Source: DASTCZ01 sp963704455
GTDB lineage: Bacteria > Acidobacteriota > Terriglobia > Acidiferrales > UBA7541
Assembly: GCA_963704455.1 (NCBI GenBank)
Contig: OY969905.1
Location: 496,001 to 560,000, forward strand
Direction of reading: 5' to 3'
DNA length: 64,000 bases
Shown here: one piece after another, positions 7,071 through 17,800 of the stretch
Layout: the number at the start of each line of letters is the position of its first letter
Position numbering within the stretch: the first letter of the stretch is position 1
The notes under the pieces: model-generated
The model's input: only the letters and a program-made list of their open reading frames with translations
Databases searched by the model: none
Told to the model about the DNA's origin: nothing
Position numbers and translations under genes: made by a program

Positions 7071-8833
7071 TGAAAGGGAATTGGCGCGGAGCCATCGAGA
7101 GCGCGGGCGAAAGGCTGCGCGCGAACCCTTTTTCCTGCCTTGTGCTTCATTTCTTCAGGCGCTTTTTTACCGGTGACGCGCTTTCCGCCGAGGGCGACCT
7201 GCGACTGGGGATCGGCGCGCTCCTTGCGCTCCTCACCCTGCCCGGCGTGTTTTTGCCACTTTTCCTTCTCCAAAAATATTCCAGCTTTCTCCGGTGGCTG
7301 ATGGGCATCAGGCATTTTGATTACAACAGCGCATCAATCCCAGACAAATACACGCTCCTGACTTTCACGATGGTCATTACTGGGATTGTGGCGGTAATCA
7401 AATGGGACGCTATTTTTCCGGATCGCCTCGATTATTCGAATCTCGCACCGCTGCCGGCCGGCGCGCGGCGAATATTTCTTGCGAAGTTCATCGCGCTCCT
7501 GCTTTTTGTATCGTTATTCGCCATGGCGCTCAATGCGGGTTCTACGATTCTTTTTCCCCTTGTTGTGATGGGCAATGAAAGGAGCGGCGGTTTGTGGTTG
7601 CGGTTTGTCCTCGCCCATGTGGCGGCGACTATTGCGGGGAGTTTTTTCATGTTTTTCTTCTTTGCGGCGCTTATGGGATTGCTGATGATGTTCCTGCCTT
7701 ACCGCCGATTCCGCCAAGTCTCAACGGGCGTGCAATTTGTTCTGGTGATCGCGCTGGTGATGCTCCTGCTCTTCACTCCGGAAATCGGAGCGATCGTGAA
7801 AGTCTCTTCACCGGGAACCGCGTCGCTCCTCGGATGGGTGCCTACCGTGTGGTTTCTGGGGCTTTATCAGCAGGTATTCGGACGCGCGGATGCGGCGTTC
7901 CATGCGCTCGCGGCGCGTGCTGTTGAGGGCCTGACAGCCGCTATTGGGATGTCAGTGTTTTTATTCTTATTCAGCTATCGAAGATATTTTCGCCGCATCC
8001 CGGAAATGATGGAAACACAATCGAGCGGGCCAGGCAGGATAAGACGTTTCGCTTCGCAGACCTTTGCCCGTTTCGCGCTTCGGGGTGAATTTGAACGCGC
8101 GTGCTTCTTTTTCGCGGTGAAAACGCTTTTCCGGAGCCAGCGCCACAGGCTCATGATGGCCGGGTTTACAGGATTGGGCCTGGCGATAGCTGTCCAAGAT
8201 TTTGCGAGTGATTGGGGCGGGACAGCTCGCGTGGGAAACCACCTACCGAGCGCAATGTTGCTGTCCGCTCCGCTCGCGATATCGTTCTTCCTGTTATCGG
8301 GCCTGCGATTCACGTTTAATGTCCCAACGGAGCTGCGCGCAAACTGGGTTTTCCGGATGATCCCCGAAGAGGGAGGCGACGAGGCGCGCCGTGTTGCGAG
8401 AGTCATGATGCTGATGTTCCTGCTGCCAATTGTGGTTGCCACTCTGGCGGTTTATTCGGCGTTCTGGGGAGCGCAAATCGGGATCGCGCACACGGCGATT
8501 GTGCTCGCCGCGTCGCTAGTCCTCGTCAGAATGTTGCTAGTGGGGTACCGGAAGATTCCTTTCGCGTGTTCGTATGCAACCGGGAGACAAAATGTGGGGG
8601 TGGCGCTGGCGCTGTATTTTCTGTTGTTTATCTTTTTCTCGCCGAGCCTGGCCTATCTGGAATACTACGCGATGTCGTCGCCCAGCGTGATTTCGTTGCT
8701 GGCGCTTGTTGTGCCACCGATTGCTGTTTGGGCAGGGGTTCACTATTACGAGAGCGAATTCGTGGGCGAGGAAAAGCAATTGATTTTCGAGGATGAGCCG
8801 GAGCCCGTCGTGCCGTCAATGGAATTGCGATAG
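7070..8833 (+). CDS. ABC transporter permease, large membrane subunit
   Basis: The 587-residue protein starts at ATG 7070, overlapping the ATPase stop by one base. At least ten hydrophobic segments are spread along its length, for example ALLALLTLPGVFLPLFLL, VLVIALVMLLLFTPEIGAI and ISLLALVVPPIAVWAGVHYY, with charged loops between. It has no FtsX or MacB core domain, so it differs from the ADOP permeases in this window. The arrangement fits an ABC-2-type exporter whose permease is unusually large. No substrate-binding protein gene is adjacent. The transcript ends at the hairpin at 8974-9001. Confidence 0.85.
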   Translation: MKGNWRGAIESAGERLRANPFSCLVLHFFRRFFTGDALSAEGDLRLGIGALLALLTLPGVFLPLFLLQKYSSFLRWLMGIRHFDYNSASIPDKYTLLTFTMVITGIVAVIKWDAIFPDRLDYSNLAPLPAGARRIFLAKFIALLLFVSLFAMALNAGSTILFPLVVMGNERSGGLWLRFVLAHVAATIAGSFFMFFFFAALMGLLMMFLPYRRFRQVSTGVQFVLVIALVMLLLFTPEIGAIVKVSSPGTASLLGWVPTVWFLGLYQQVFGRADAAFHALAARAVEGLTAAIGMSVFLFLFSYRRYFRRIPEMMETQSSGPGRIRRFASQTFARFALRGEFERACFFFAVKTLFRSQRHRLMMAGFTGLGLAIAVQDFASDWGGTARVGNHLPSAMLLSAPLAISFFLLSGLRFTFNVPTELRANWVFRMIPEEGGDEARRVARVMMLMFLLPIVVATLAVYSAFWGAQIGIAHTAIVLAASLVLVRMLLVGYRKIPFACSYATGRQNVGVALALYFLLFIFFSPSLAYLEYYAMSSPSVISLLALVVPPIAVWAGVHYYESEFVGEEKQLIFEDEPEPVVPSMELR

Positions 8834-8871
8834 CCTGGGGGCAAGCGCGTTCGCAGAATATGTCGAAAGGC

Positions 8872-8901
8872 GCACAGCCCCGCCGAGGCGGGTGGCTGTG
8901 C
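8872..8901. repeat. GCACAGCC/GGCTGTGC hairpin
   Basis: A perfect 8-base inverted repeat (GCACAGCC at 8872-8879, GGCTGTGC at 8894-8901) with a GC-rich loop that can itself pair (CCGCC/GGCGG). It resembles an extragenic palindrome and shares the GTGCCACCC-like theme of the motifs at 4987-5070. No T-run follows, so it is not an obvious terminator. Confidence 0.6.
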
Positions 8902-8973
8902 TACTCAAAATCAAAGCGTGAGGGCCTGAAGACCCTCCCCTACGAGGTCAAGCGCAGGATCTTCGGAAAAAGG

Positions 8974-9001
8974 AAGGGCCACCGGCGAGGGTGGCCCTTT
9001 T
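8974..9001. terminator. Bidirectional intrinsic terminator
   Basis: AAGGGCCACC and GGTGGCCCTTTT form a stem of about ten pairs around a GGCGAG loop. A run of T follows on the + strand, and the complementary A-run precedes it as AAAAAGG. It lies between the convergent genes ending at 8833 and 9037 and can serve both. Confidence 0.8.
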
Positions 9002-9036
9002 GAGTTTTGATAGTTGCAGGTTGCAGCTAGCGCGGC

Positions 9037-10791
9037 CTACTGGATGTTTTGGCCGCCGGAAGAGTTTTGCTTCTTCACGTCGTTCTCGATGGCGTCGGCG
9101 TCGTGCTGCTGTTGTTGAATGATGTTCGCAGCGTTTGGATCCGCCTGCGCCTGCCCGGGGCCTGCAACAGGGGTGGTCGAGCCCGGAGGCGCGGCAGGAA
9201 TGCCGTTCTGGCCCTGCTGCGTGGCGAGTTTCTGCGTGCCGGAATCAATCTGCGAGCGGAATTGATTCATCATCTCCTGCAAATCGGTGACTTGAACCCT
9301 CGGGCGCGCTCCCGCGCGACAATCGCCGGTCTTGCTATTGGTGACCTTGACTTCGACGGCCCCGTCGTCGCCCGGCGTGTCGTCAATGCGGACGATGACG
9401 TCGCCCTGCGTGAGTTCACAAGGCTGGTCGCCGTCATTGACATCGAGACTCGAGGTGACGATGAACGTGCTCATGGAAGGATCGAGCGCGGGGGGAACCT
9501 GATCCGCGTTGGCGTCGGGCGGCGGAGCGGCCCCGCCACCTCCGCCGCTGCTCTGCTGCGCCGCGTCGGATTGAGCCTGCTGAAGCTGGCGCTGGACTTC
9601 GTCGGCGATGGCCTGCTTCACTTCCGGAGTTAGCTCGACCGGCTGTTGCTGATAGTTTGCGTCCGGCGGAGGCGCGTAATTTTGCGCGTTGGCCGCTTCA
9701 AGCTGCTGATTCTCGTAAGAAAGACGCAGATTCTCGGAAATCAGGTAATCGGTGAGCCAAAACATCGGCGCGTTGTAAACCGGATAGGGCCGGAAATATC
9801 CGCCGTAGAAACCATACCAGGGACCCCAACCCCACGAGAAGCTGATGCCGACTCGCCAAGGAGAGAAAAACCATCCGTAAAACGCGGGGCGGTAATAGAA
9901 GGCTGGGACGTAGCGGTAATAAGTGATGCCGCGGAAGCGTCCGGGCGCATAAACGCGGACGACTGTTCGATTGTTGATGACGTAGGTGCGGCTGACGAGC
10001 GTGCGATTGTTGCGGACGAAGGAGTGCTCGACGAAACCGCCGTGCGGCCCCTGAGCGACAACTCGGCCGCCGCCGGGAAGCGGAGCGATGATGGTGCGCG
10101 TCCCCGAAACCGAATGGTTGATAACCGTGCCGTGGCTTTCGATGTGGACGATGCCGCCATTCGGGCGAAGGGTGGCAACGGCGCCGCCATTTGTCGTGAC
10201 TTGATGGGTGTTGGCGGGCGGATGATACGTGCCAGTGTGTTGGCCTGCGAGGGGATTTGCAACACCGCCATTATTCGGATTATTCGAGGGGTTTTTTCCG
10301 CCGCCGCGATTGCTTGGGTTATTCGGATTCTTGGGTGGGTTATTTCCGCCGCCGGGATTATTTGGATTGTTGGGAGGATTGTTTGGCGGATTATTGCCAC
10401 CGCCGCGATTGTTTGGATTATTCGGAGTCTTCGGATTGCCTCCGTTCGCGGGCGGATTGTTCGGATTGTTCTTTGGGTTACCACCCTGACCCGGAGGCGG
10501 CTGGACCGGAGTCTTGTCATTTTTGTTCTGATTGCCGCCATTCGGCGGCGGCGGCCCGTTGTGGGCCGGAGGTGGGGGAGTGGTCTTCTTCGGCGGAGGA
10601 GGAGGCGGAGGATTGTTCTTGGGCGCCGGAGTTGATTTCTTTGGTGGAGGAGGCGGCGGATTCTTCTTTTTGTCGTCTTGCTGCTGCGAACCTGGCGACA
10701 CAACGGCGCCCGTGGAATTGGCGGCGAAGACAAACAAGAAGGCCAAAAGCGCGCCAGCGAAAATTCTCGCGCCCAGTTTCATGGATTTCAT
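9037..10791 (-). CDS. Secreted Pro/Asn-rich low-complexity protein
   Basis: The 584-residue protein starts at ATG 10791, preceded by GGAGG; an upstream in-frame start at 10836 is less good. A signal peptide covers about residues 1-30. Residues 35-200 are low complexity: poly-Pro/Lys, then many NNPPNNPNNPGGG-type repeats. A conserved-looking middle segment follows, with aromatic-rich stretches (YYRYVPAFYYRPAFYGWFF). Near residues 360-390 the sequence reads LISENLRLSYENQQLEAANA, probably a coiled coil. The C-terminal part contains an Asp-rich segment and ends in Gln/Asn-rich sequence. The likely location is cell surface or periplasm, but the function is unknown. It faces the ABC permease across a shared terminator. 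Confidence 0.75.
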   Translation of the reverse strand: MKSMKLGARIFAGALLAFLFVFAANSTGAVVSPGSQQQDDKKKNPPPPPPKKSTPAPKNNPPPPPPPKKTTPPPPAHNGPPPPNGGNQNKNDKTPVQPPPGQGGNPKNNPNNPPANGGNPKTPNNPNNRGGGNNPPNNPPNNPNNPGGGNNPPKNPNNPSNRGGGKNPSNNPNNGGVANPLAGQHTGTYHPPANTHQVTTNGGAVATLRPNGGIVHIESHGTVINHSVSGTRTIIAPLPGGGRVVAQGPHGGFVEHSFVRNNRTLVSRTYVINNRTVVRVYAPGRFRGITYYRYVPAFYYRPAFYGWFFSPWRVGISFSWGWGPWYGFYGGYFRPYPVYNAPMFWLTDYLISENLRLSYENQQLEAANAQNYAPPPDANYQQQPVELTPEVKQAIADEVQRQLQQAQSDAAQQSSGGGGGAAPPPDANADQVPPALDPSMSTFIVTSSLDVNDGDQPCELTQGDVIVRIDDTPGDDGAVEVKVTNSKTGDCRAGARPRVQVTDLQEMMNQFRSQIDSGTQKLATQQGQNGIPAAPPGSTTPVAGPGQAQADPNAANIIQQQQHDADAIENDVKKQNSSGGQNIQ

Positions 10792-10857
10792 CACAACCTC
10801 CGATTTAGTGATTGGCGAAGAAACACATTTTACCATCCCGCGACGACCAAAAAACGA

Positions 10858-13800
10858 CTATTGGAGCTTGGCGTATTCCGCTTTGGCGGCGACGAGGGGC
10901 GGGAGGTCCGCGTCGGCGTCTTTCCACATTGCAAACAAATCCTGATAAGCAGTACGTGCGCCCGCTTTATCGCCAAGCATGGTTTTGGCGCGGGCGAGAC
11001 CCAGGCGGCTTAGCGCATAGGTAGGGCTTCCGCCGGCGATGCCGGGATGATCGAGGACGCGCTGAAATTCCGCGGCGGCTTCCGTTGGCTTGTCCATGCG
11101 AAGATAGATCAAACCACGAAAGTAAGTGGAGTCCATGCCATCAAAGTTTCCGAGTTCGTATTGAACGAGCGGCTGGAGAAGTTCCAATGCCCGGGGATAG
11201 TCCTTGTGGGAATAGGCTGCGGTAGCGCGGGCTTCGGGCAAAAGCATTTTCTGGGTCGTGGTGTCTTCAGGGTCTTTCTTTGAAAGATCATCCATGATTG
11301 ACTGCTGGCGTTGAGTTTCACCCGATAAGCCGAGAACCATACACGCATTGCCCTCGACATTCTCGGATTCCGGCGCGACGGCGAGAGCCGCGCGGATATC
11401 CTGCGTCGCCTGGGGCTCATATCCGAATACGATTTCAACGACAGCATGATTCGCCTGCAGATTAGCGCGAGCATCCTTGGCGACGGGATCGAGAGCGTCA
11501 AGCTGGCGCTTGTACAATTCGCGCGCCTTCGTCATCTCCCCCCTGACCACTGCAACCCTGTAATCGATGAGCGCGGTCGCCGGAGCGAACGCCGGCTTGG
11601 AGGCGAACCAGGCGATTTCCTTTTGCATACCTGAAACGTCTTTGGCTCCACCCGCGACCTGCATGAGGAACGAGTGATACTCCGGGGAATCCTTGTCATG
11701 CCCATAATCTTTTTCGATGAGGGCGCGGGCTTCGTCGATGTGTCCTGTTCGAATGTAGACTCCGATGAGGTTGCCGGAAGCGAGTTTGCCGCCAGGGTCA
11801 AGCCGGTCTGCTTCCTTGCAAGCAACAAGAGCCTTTTCCATTTCTCCCAGCTGTAAATAGAGGTTGCAGAGATTGACGTCGATCAGGCCCGCATCGGAAG
11901 GATAGGTTTGACTCCAGATCTCGTAAACCTGAATCGTCTTATCGAGATCTCCGGTGCCGAATTCCTCATAATGAGACGAGATATAGAACTTTTCGCGGTC
12001 GCTCACGCGGTCGCGGAGGTCGTTGGCTTTTTTGATGTTCTCTTTGGAGAGATCCATCTTGCCCAGATTGCTGTAAACGGTCCCGAGGCTGGCGTAAGCC
12101 ATGGCGAAATTGGGGTCGAGAGCGATGGCACGCTGGAAAAAGGGAACCGCGCCCTGGCTGTCGCCCTTTTTCACGAGCGTCTCGCGGCCCATGGTGTAGG
12201 ACTTCAGCGCGTCGAGCGAGGTGGTGGTGGCTTGTTCGAGTTGCGCGCTGTGTTGCTGGACGGAACCCAGCGATTCGCCCAGCTTTCCGCGAATGTCAGA
12301 CGCAAGCTGACCGAGGGTGTTGAGGACGTGATCCTTGTCCGCTGCGTCGCCCGAAACGCTGGTGAGCGTTTCGCCCGTGGTGCAATTCACGGCCTTCACG
12401 ATCAAGTTGTAGTGCGTGCCCAACTGCGTGATGGAGCCTTCCAAGGTTGCCGAGCTGCCAGTGCGCACGCAGACCTGGCGCGCGACGTCACTGGTGAGCT
12501 TGGACATGGCGGGCTGGCCCATCAGGCGAAGCTGTTGGGCTACCTGCTGATCGGAGACGATGTTAAGAAAGGGGGATTGCTCCAACTGAACGGTCAATCC
12601 TTGTTGCAGAGTTTGATCGAAGACGGTATCGCCGGTTGTGTTTGCGAAGTCGGCGACAACAATGGAGCCCTTCATTGTTAAGGCTTGTGCGCGATGGGTG
12701 TAGAAATAGCCGCCCGCAGCGACGGCGGCGAGGACGAGGACCGCAATTCCTCCCCAAACTTTCCAGCCAAGTCCCGTGCGGCGCCCAGCGTCGGACGCGG
12801 CATCATCTTGCTTGAAAACGTCTCCACCCTGCGCAGCGGCAGCGGCTCGTTGGGTACTGGAAGAGGCCGCTCGGGAGCGGCCGGAAGTTGGCGTTCCGCG
12901 GCGCGGCGTTGCGGCGGCGGGAATGCCGACTTGCGTTGCACCTTCATCGCCAAGATCTTCGTCAGCCGGGATGACGGCGGTGCGGGTAGAGTCAGTGTCG
13001 CGCTTGAGGCGCTTCAGGTCGGCGCGAATATCAGCGGCGTGCTGGTATCGAAGGTCGCGGTCTTTTTCGATGGCTTTGTTAATGATGCGCTCGAATTCCT
13101 CCGGAATATCGGGATTCAGGCGGACGGGCGCGACGGGCGCGCGATGGAGAATTGCGTCAAAGATCGCAGCGGAAGTATTGCCAGAGAAGGCCATGCGGCC
13201 GGTTGCCATTTCGTAGAGGACAACGCCGAAAGAAAAAATATCGGTGCGCGCGTCTAGTTCCTTGCCGAGGGTTTGCTCGGGCGACATGTAGGAAACGGTG
13301 CCGACCGCGGTGCCGGGACTGGTGAGATTCGGATCGTCAATAATTGTGGCTTGGGACGCAACAGGCATTCTTTCGGTGTGAGAGCGGGCCACATTTTTCG
13401 CAAGGCCGAAATCGAGGATTTTAGCTTGGCCGCGTTCAGTGACAAAAATATTGGCGGGCTTGATGTCGCGATGAACGATGCCCTGGGAGTGGGCGGCGTC
13501 AAGCGCGTCGGCGGTTTGAATGCCGATGTCGAGGATGCGTTCGAGATCGAGAGCGCCTGAATGGAGGAGTTGCTTGAGCGTCTGGCCCTTAAGCAACTCC
13601 ATGGCGATAAAAGGGTGGCCGTCCTGCGTGTCAATGTCGTAGATGGTGCAGATGCCGGGGTGGTTCAGCGAGGAGGCGGATTGCGCCTCGCGCCGGAAGC
13701 GCTCAAGGGCCGCAGGATCGGAGGCAACGTCAGCGGGAAGGAATTTCAGGGCGACAAAGCGGCGGAGCTTGGTGTCCTCAGCCCTGTAAACGACGCCCAT

Positions 13801-13875
13801 TCCGCCACCACCGATTTCTTCCATCACGCGGTAGTGGCCAATCGTCTTGCCGACGAAGGATGGCTGCTCGGGCAT
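10858..13875 (-). CDS. PknB-type Ser/Thr protein kinase with transmembrane helix and TPR repeats
   Basis: A 1005-residue receptor-like kinase. The kinase domain spans about residues 14-290, with the Gly-rich loop IGGGGMG (21-27), K44 in VALKF, the HRDIKPAN catalytic loop (H135-D137), DFG at 155-157 and the activation-end motif SYMSPEQ. A Thr/Ala-rich linker follows, then one membrane helix near residues 374-393. The C-terminal 600 residues are extracytoplasmic: first a TolB-like/adenylate-cyclase-associated region (GSIVVADFANTTGDTVFD), then several TPR units such as AMAYASLGTVYSNLGKMDLS. All catalytic residues are present, so it should be active. Acidobacteria carry many such kinases; the signal sensed is unknown. 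The secreted protein at 9037-10791 lies directly downstream. Confidence 0.93.
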   Translation of the reverse strand: MPEQPSFVGKTIGHYRVMEEIGGGGMGVVYRAEDTKLRRFVALKFLPADVASDPAALERFRREAQSASSLNHPGICTIYDIDTQDGHPFIAMELLKGQTLKQLLHSGALDLERILDIGIQTADALDAAHSQGIVHRDIKPANIFVTERGQAKILDFGLAKNVARSHTERMPVASQATIIDDPNLTSPGTAVGTVSYMSPEQTLGKELDARTDIFSFGVVLYEMATGRMAFSGNTSAAIFDAILHRAPVAPVRLNPDIPEEFERIINKAIEKDRDLRYQHAADIRADLKRLKRDTDSTRTAVIPADEDLGDEGATQVGIPAAATPRRGTPTSGRSRAASSSTQRAAAAAQGGDVFKQDDAASDAGRRTGLGWKVWGGIAVLVLAAVAAGGYFYTHRAQALTMKGSIVVADFANTTGDTVFDQTLQQGLTVQLEQSPFLNIVSDQQVAQQLRLMGQPAMSKLTSDVARQVCVRTGSSATLEGSITQLGTHYNLIVKAVNCTTGETLTSVSGDAADKDHVLNTLGQLASDIRGKLGESLGSVQQHSAQLEQATTTSLDALKSYTMGRETLVKKGDSQGAVPFFQRAIALDPNFAMAYASLGTVYSNLGKMDLSKENIKKANDLRDRVSDREKFYISSHYEEFGTGDLDKTIQVYEIWSQTYPSDAGLIDVNLCNLYLQLGEMEKALVACKEADRLDPGGKLASGNLIGVYIRTGHIDEARALIEKDYGHDKDSPEYHSFLMQVAGGAKDVSGMQKEIAWFASKPAFAPATALIDYRVAVVRGEMTKARELYKRQLDALDPVAKDARANLQANHAVVEIVFGYEPQATQDIRAALAVAPESENVEGNACMVLGLSGETQRQQSIMDDLSKKDPEDTTTQKMLLPEARATAAYSHKDYPRALELLQPLVQYELGNFDGMDSTYFRGLIYLRMDKPTEAAAEFQRVLDHPGIAGGSPTYALSRLGLARAKTMLGDKAGARTAYQDLFAMWKDADADLPPLVAAKAEYAKLQ

Positions 13876-14023
13876 TCTATGAGCATCTTATGGGGCGATG
13901 ATATGCAAGTCAATGCGACGCTGGCGCGAATGAAGAGAAAAGCCAAGGCGAGCCGGCGCCCGGGAGTGGTGTCGAACGGCGGCTCGCCTTGCTGGTACAG
14001 CAAACCTGATTGAATGGTTCAAC

Positions 14024-14512
14024 TCAAGAGATTTCCGGAATCGCGTCCTGCGTTTCACCCTGCAGTATTCGCAGGCTTTTGTGCCGCCAAACGCCCAACT
14101 TGCGATTGATGAAGTGCCGCCGGTGAAGAAATGGAATAACAGGACGGCGGCGCCAGGAGATTTCACCCATCAGGCGCTGAATCCGGGCATCGCGCTGCGC
14201 GTACTTCACGGCCATCGAAAGCGTTTCCATGGCGTCCTGGCGACGGCCCGCGGCGATGTATACCTCAGCGAGATTCAAGTAGAGCTGAGGTTGATCGCGC
14301 TTCAGGCGAAGAGCGTTGTCGCAGAGCTTTTCGGCTTCGGTCCATTTTTTCTCGGCTCTGGCGATGGTAACTCCCAGGTAGGATTGGTAGAAAGGATTGT
14401 GCTCTTCAAGCTGGCTGGCACGGCGAATGTGAGCTAAGGCTTTTCCCGGATAACCGTCTCGAAGGAACCCGAGTGCCTTGCGAAATTCAGCAAAGGCTTC
14501 CGTATCAAGCAT
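14024..14512 (-). CDS. Small TPR protein
   Basis: The 162-residue protein starts at ATG 14512, preceded by GGGAGGA, which is preferred over an upstream in-frame start at 14545. Three TPR-like helical pairs are visible: EFRKALGFLRDGYPGKALAH, NPFYQSYLGVTIARAEKKWT and QPQLYLNLAEVYIAAGRRQD. The last 50 residues are basic (SWRRRPVIPFLHRRHFINRK) and could bind nucleic acid or membrane. It has no signal peptide, so it is probably cytoplasmic. It lies upstream of the TPR kinase on the same strand, separated by 148 bases, so it may be part of the same signalling set. Confidence 0.75.
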   Translation of the reverse strand: MLDTEAFAEFRKALGFLRDGYPGKALAHIRRASQLEEHNPFYQSYLGVTIARAEKKWTEAEKLCDNALRLKRDQPQLYLNLAEVYIAAGRRQDAMETLSMAVKYAQRDARIQRLMGEISWRRRPVIPFLHRRHFINRKLGVWRHKSLRILQGETQDAIPEIS

Positions 14513-14819
14513 GTGTCCTCCCAAGGGCTGGGAACCTGATTGCACTGCGGAGATGTTTCACGCGACCTTTAACCCCGCTGAAGTGAGGCTATTCCTGAGT
14601 TGCGCGAAAAACTACTGGACTTGTGGTCAGTCTTGGGACAGGCAAAAAGCGAGGGAAAGAGTTTTCCATGTGGTGATCGGCGCGGATACCGTCGAATTTT
14701 ACGCAATTAATCTGTGGGCGCACTTGCGCATTGACTTGAGGATGGCCGGCAAGTAAAAGAACCTCATACAAGTTGCCCTCATTATCGTGTTTGAGGCATG
14801 GGCGTTTCGGGGAGGCGGC
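14513..14819. other. Divergent intergenic region, no gene seen
   Basis: These 307 bases separate the TPR gene (minus) from the DacB-like fusion (plus). No protein gene or RNA gene is recognisable. A candidate promoter for the fusion gene lies at 14731-14759. Confidence 0.6.
14731..14759 (+). promoter_or_regulatory. Candidate sigma70-type promoter for the DacB fusion gene
   Basis: TTGACT (14731-14736), a 17-base spacer and TAAAAG (14754-14759), about 60 bases before the start at 14820. The -35 matches five of six consensus bases and the -10 four of six. Confidence 0.4.
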
Positions 14820-17800
14820 ATGAGAAGAGATCGGTTGGGGAGCGGAAAAGGGAATCGAAGAATCCTCTGGGCCGGAATGCAATGCGTGATTGCCGGGGCG
14901 CTTGCGATGGTGCTGCTGGCCGAAACGATGCCCGCGCAAGACCACGGCGCCACAAATCTGAGCGGGACGGATTCCCTCGCGGCGCGCATTGAAAAAATCA
15001 TGGCCCGGCCCGAGTTTAAGTACACCAGCTTCGGGATTGAGTTCTACTCGCTCGATACGGGGCAGCCCGTCTATGAATTGAATGCGGGAAAACTGTTTAC
15101 GCCTGGCTCGACAACGAAGCTGCTTACAGAAGGGACGGCGCTAGCGCTGCTTGGCGCGGACTACAGATTTCATACGCGGGTGTATCGCACGGGGCCGATG
15201 GACGCCAGCGGAACAGTGAAGGGCGATTTGGTTCTTGTGGCGAGCGGCGACCCGAATCTATCAGGCCGCATCGGGCCGGATGGGACGATGGCGTTTGAAA
15301 ATGAGGATCACTCCTACGCGGGGAGTCCGGACACGCGCGCGGTGCCGGGAGATCCGCTCGCGGTAATAAGGGAATTGGCGGCGGAGGTTGCAGCAAAAGG
15401 AGTGAAGCGCGTCGAAGGGCACGTGCTCGTGGACGCGACGCTTTTCCGCGAAGGATCGAGGGAGCTTGGGACCGGGGCGGTGATTTCGCCGATTTCTGTG
15501 AATGACAACATCGTGGACGTGACGCTGACGGCGGGAGCGACGCCGGGGAGTTCGGTGGACATTAAGGTTTCGCCGGTGACGAGCTATGTGACCTTCATCA
15601 ACCAGGCGCAAACCGGCGCGACAGGTGCACAGCCGATGGTGCGCATGAACAATGACACGAAGTCGCCGGAAGGGGCGCACACGGTGACCATCAGTGGAAT
15701 GATGCCGGCGGGCGGGCCGCCAGTATTATTTGCTTTCACGGTGCCGGAGCCGGCGCGGTTCGCCGAGATCGTTTTCACCGAGGCGCTCCGCGAAAAGGGG
15801 GTGACAGTACAACCGCGGGTGGCTGCGGGAGATGCTCCGGACTTTGCGGCACTAAAATCTGCGTATACTGATGAAAACGCCGTTGCGGAACACATTTCGC
15901 CGCCGCTTGCGGAAGAGATCAAGGTGACGCTCAAGGTCAGCCAGAACCTCCATGCGAGCATGACGCCTTCCATTGTCGGGGCGCTGGTGGCTAAACGGCC
16001 CGGGTTCGGAGCCGAACAGGCAGGCTTCGATGCCGAGAAAGATTTCCTGACGAAGGCGGGGCTGGACCTGGGCGGGGCCTCACAAGCGGATGGCGCGGGT
16101 GGCGCGCAATCAGCATTCTTCACGCCCGACTTCGTAGTGCATTACCTCGAATATTGGTCGAAGCGGCCAGATTTCCAAATATTTCATAATGCGTTGCCGA
16201 TACTCGGGAAAGACGGAACGCTGTGGAATATTCAACCCGATTCAATCGCGGCGGGAAAAGTTCATGCGAAGACGGGAACTTTTGGCGCGTTTAACGCGTT
16301 GACGCGAACTCAGATGGTGACCGGCAAAGGACTCGCAGGGTATATGACCACCGCGAGCGGCCAGCATCTTGCGTTCGCTATTTACGCAAACCATGTGACG
16401 GTGCCGCGCGACTTGCCAGAAGCGGCGACGAAGATTGTCGGGCAGGCGCTGGGTGAGATTGCCGCAGCGGCGTACGATGCGCCCGCGCTTGGCGAGGAGA
16501 TGTATGACATTTTGATCCGCAATGGGCGGATCGTGGATGGAAGCGGGAACCCGTGGTATTCGGGCGACGTCGCGATTCGAGGGAACCGGATTGTCGCCAT
16601 GGGTAAACTTGGGAACGCGCATGCGACGCGCGTAATTGATGCGAAGGGAATGGTCGTCGCGCCGGGATTCATAGACATGCTGGGGCAGTCAGAGATTTCG
16701 CTGCTGATAGATAACCGCTCGCTAAGCAAACTTTCGCAGGGCATCACGTCAGAGATCACCGGCGAAGGCGGAAGCGCAGCGCCGCAAAATGACAAGACGC
16801 TTACGCCGCTAAAACCCTTCCTCGAGCACTTTCATCTGGCGATTGATTGGACTGACCTCGCGGGATATTTCCACCGGCTGTCGAAGGATGGCACGCCCAT
16901 CAACCTGGGAACGTACGTTGGCGCGGCTCAAGTGCGCGAATACGTCCTCGGCGACACCGACCGCGCACCCACGGCGGATGAGCTAGCGCAAATGCAGGCG
17001 CTGGTGGCAAAGGCAATGGAGCAGGGAGCATTGGGAGTTTCGACGGCGCTGATCTATCCTCCGGGCCATTACGCGAAAACGGAAGAGTTGATTTCGCTGG
17101 CGCAGGTCGTGGCGAAGTACGGCGGGATTTATGCGTCGCACATGAGGAGCGAAGGCCGCACCGAAATGGCCGCGATTGACGAAGCAATTCGAATCGGGCG
17201 CGAGGGCGGCTTACCCGTTGAGATTTTTCATTTGAAGGTGGCGGGGAAAGACCGCTGGGGGCAGATGCCCCTGGTGGTGAGGAAGATTGAGGATGCGCGG
17301 AAGTCCGGCGTGGAAATAGCCGCGGACATGTATCCATACCTTGCGGGAGCGACGGCGCTCGCGTCGGCGTTGCCTCCCTGGGTCGCCGACGGCGGCCCGG
17401 CGAAGTTGCTCGAGCGATTGCACGATCCAGCGGTTCGGCGGCGTATCCGGACTGAAATGGCGATAAGCCACAAGGACTGGGAGAATTTGTATCTGGCAAG
17501 CGGGGGGCCTGCGGGAGTGATGATCGCATCGGTATTCAATCCCGCGCTGAAGAAGTTTGAGGGCAAGACGGTCGCAGAAATGGCCGCCACATACCATAAG
17601 CTGCCGGTTGACGCGTTGATGGATTTTGTCATTGAGGATAACGGGCAAACCGGGGCGCTCTACTTCATCGCCAGCGAGCCGGACTTGCAAACGGGTTTGA
17701 AGCAATCGTGGACAAGCATCGGGCTGGATGCGGGAGAAGAGTCGCTCGACGGCCCGATCTACGGGCCACATGATCATCCGCGGACGTGGGGCTCAATGCC

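Noticed and set aside
6306..8833. MacAB-type efflux system
   Set aside because: The permease lacks MacB core and FtsX domains and no MacA-like adaptor gene is near, so a plain ABC-2-type exporter is the better call.
9646..10635. Long + strand frame opposite the Pro/Asn-rich protein
   Set aside because: The low-complexity gene on the other strand lacks stop triplets in several frames. This translation is Arg/Ile-rich with no signal or family.
11908..12681. 257-codon + strand frame opposite the kinase
   Set aside because: It is antisense to a clearly coding TPR/kinase gene and has no ribosome site or recognisable domain.
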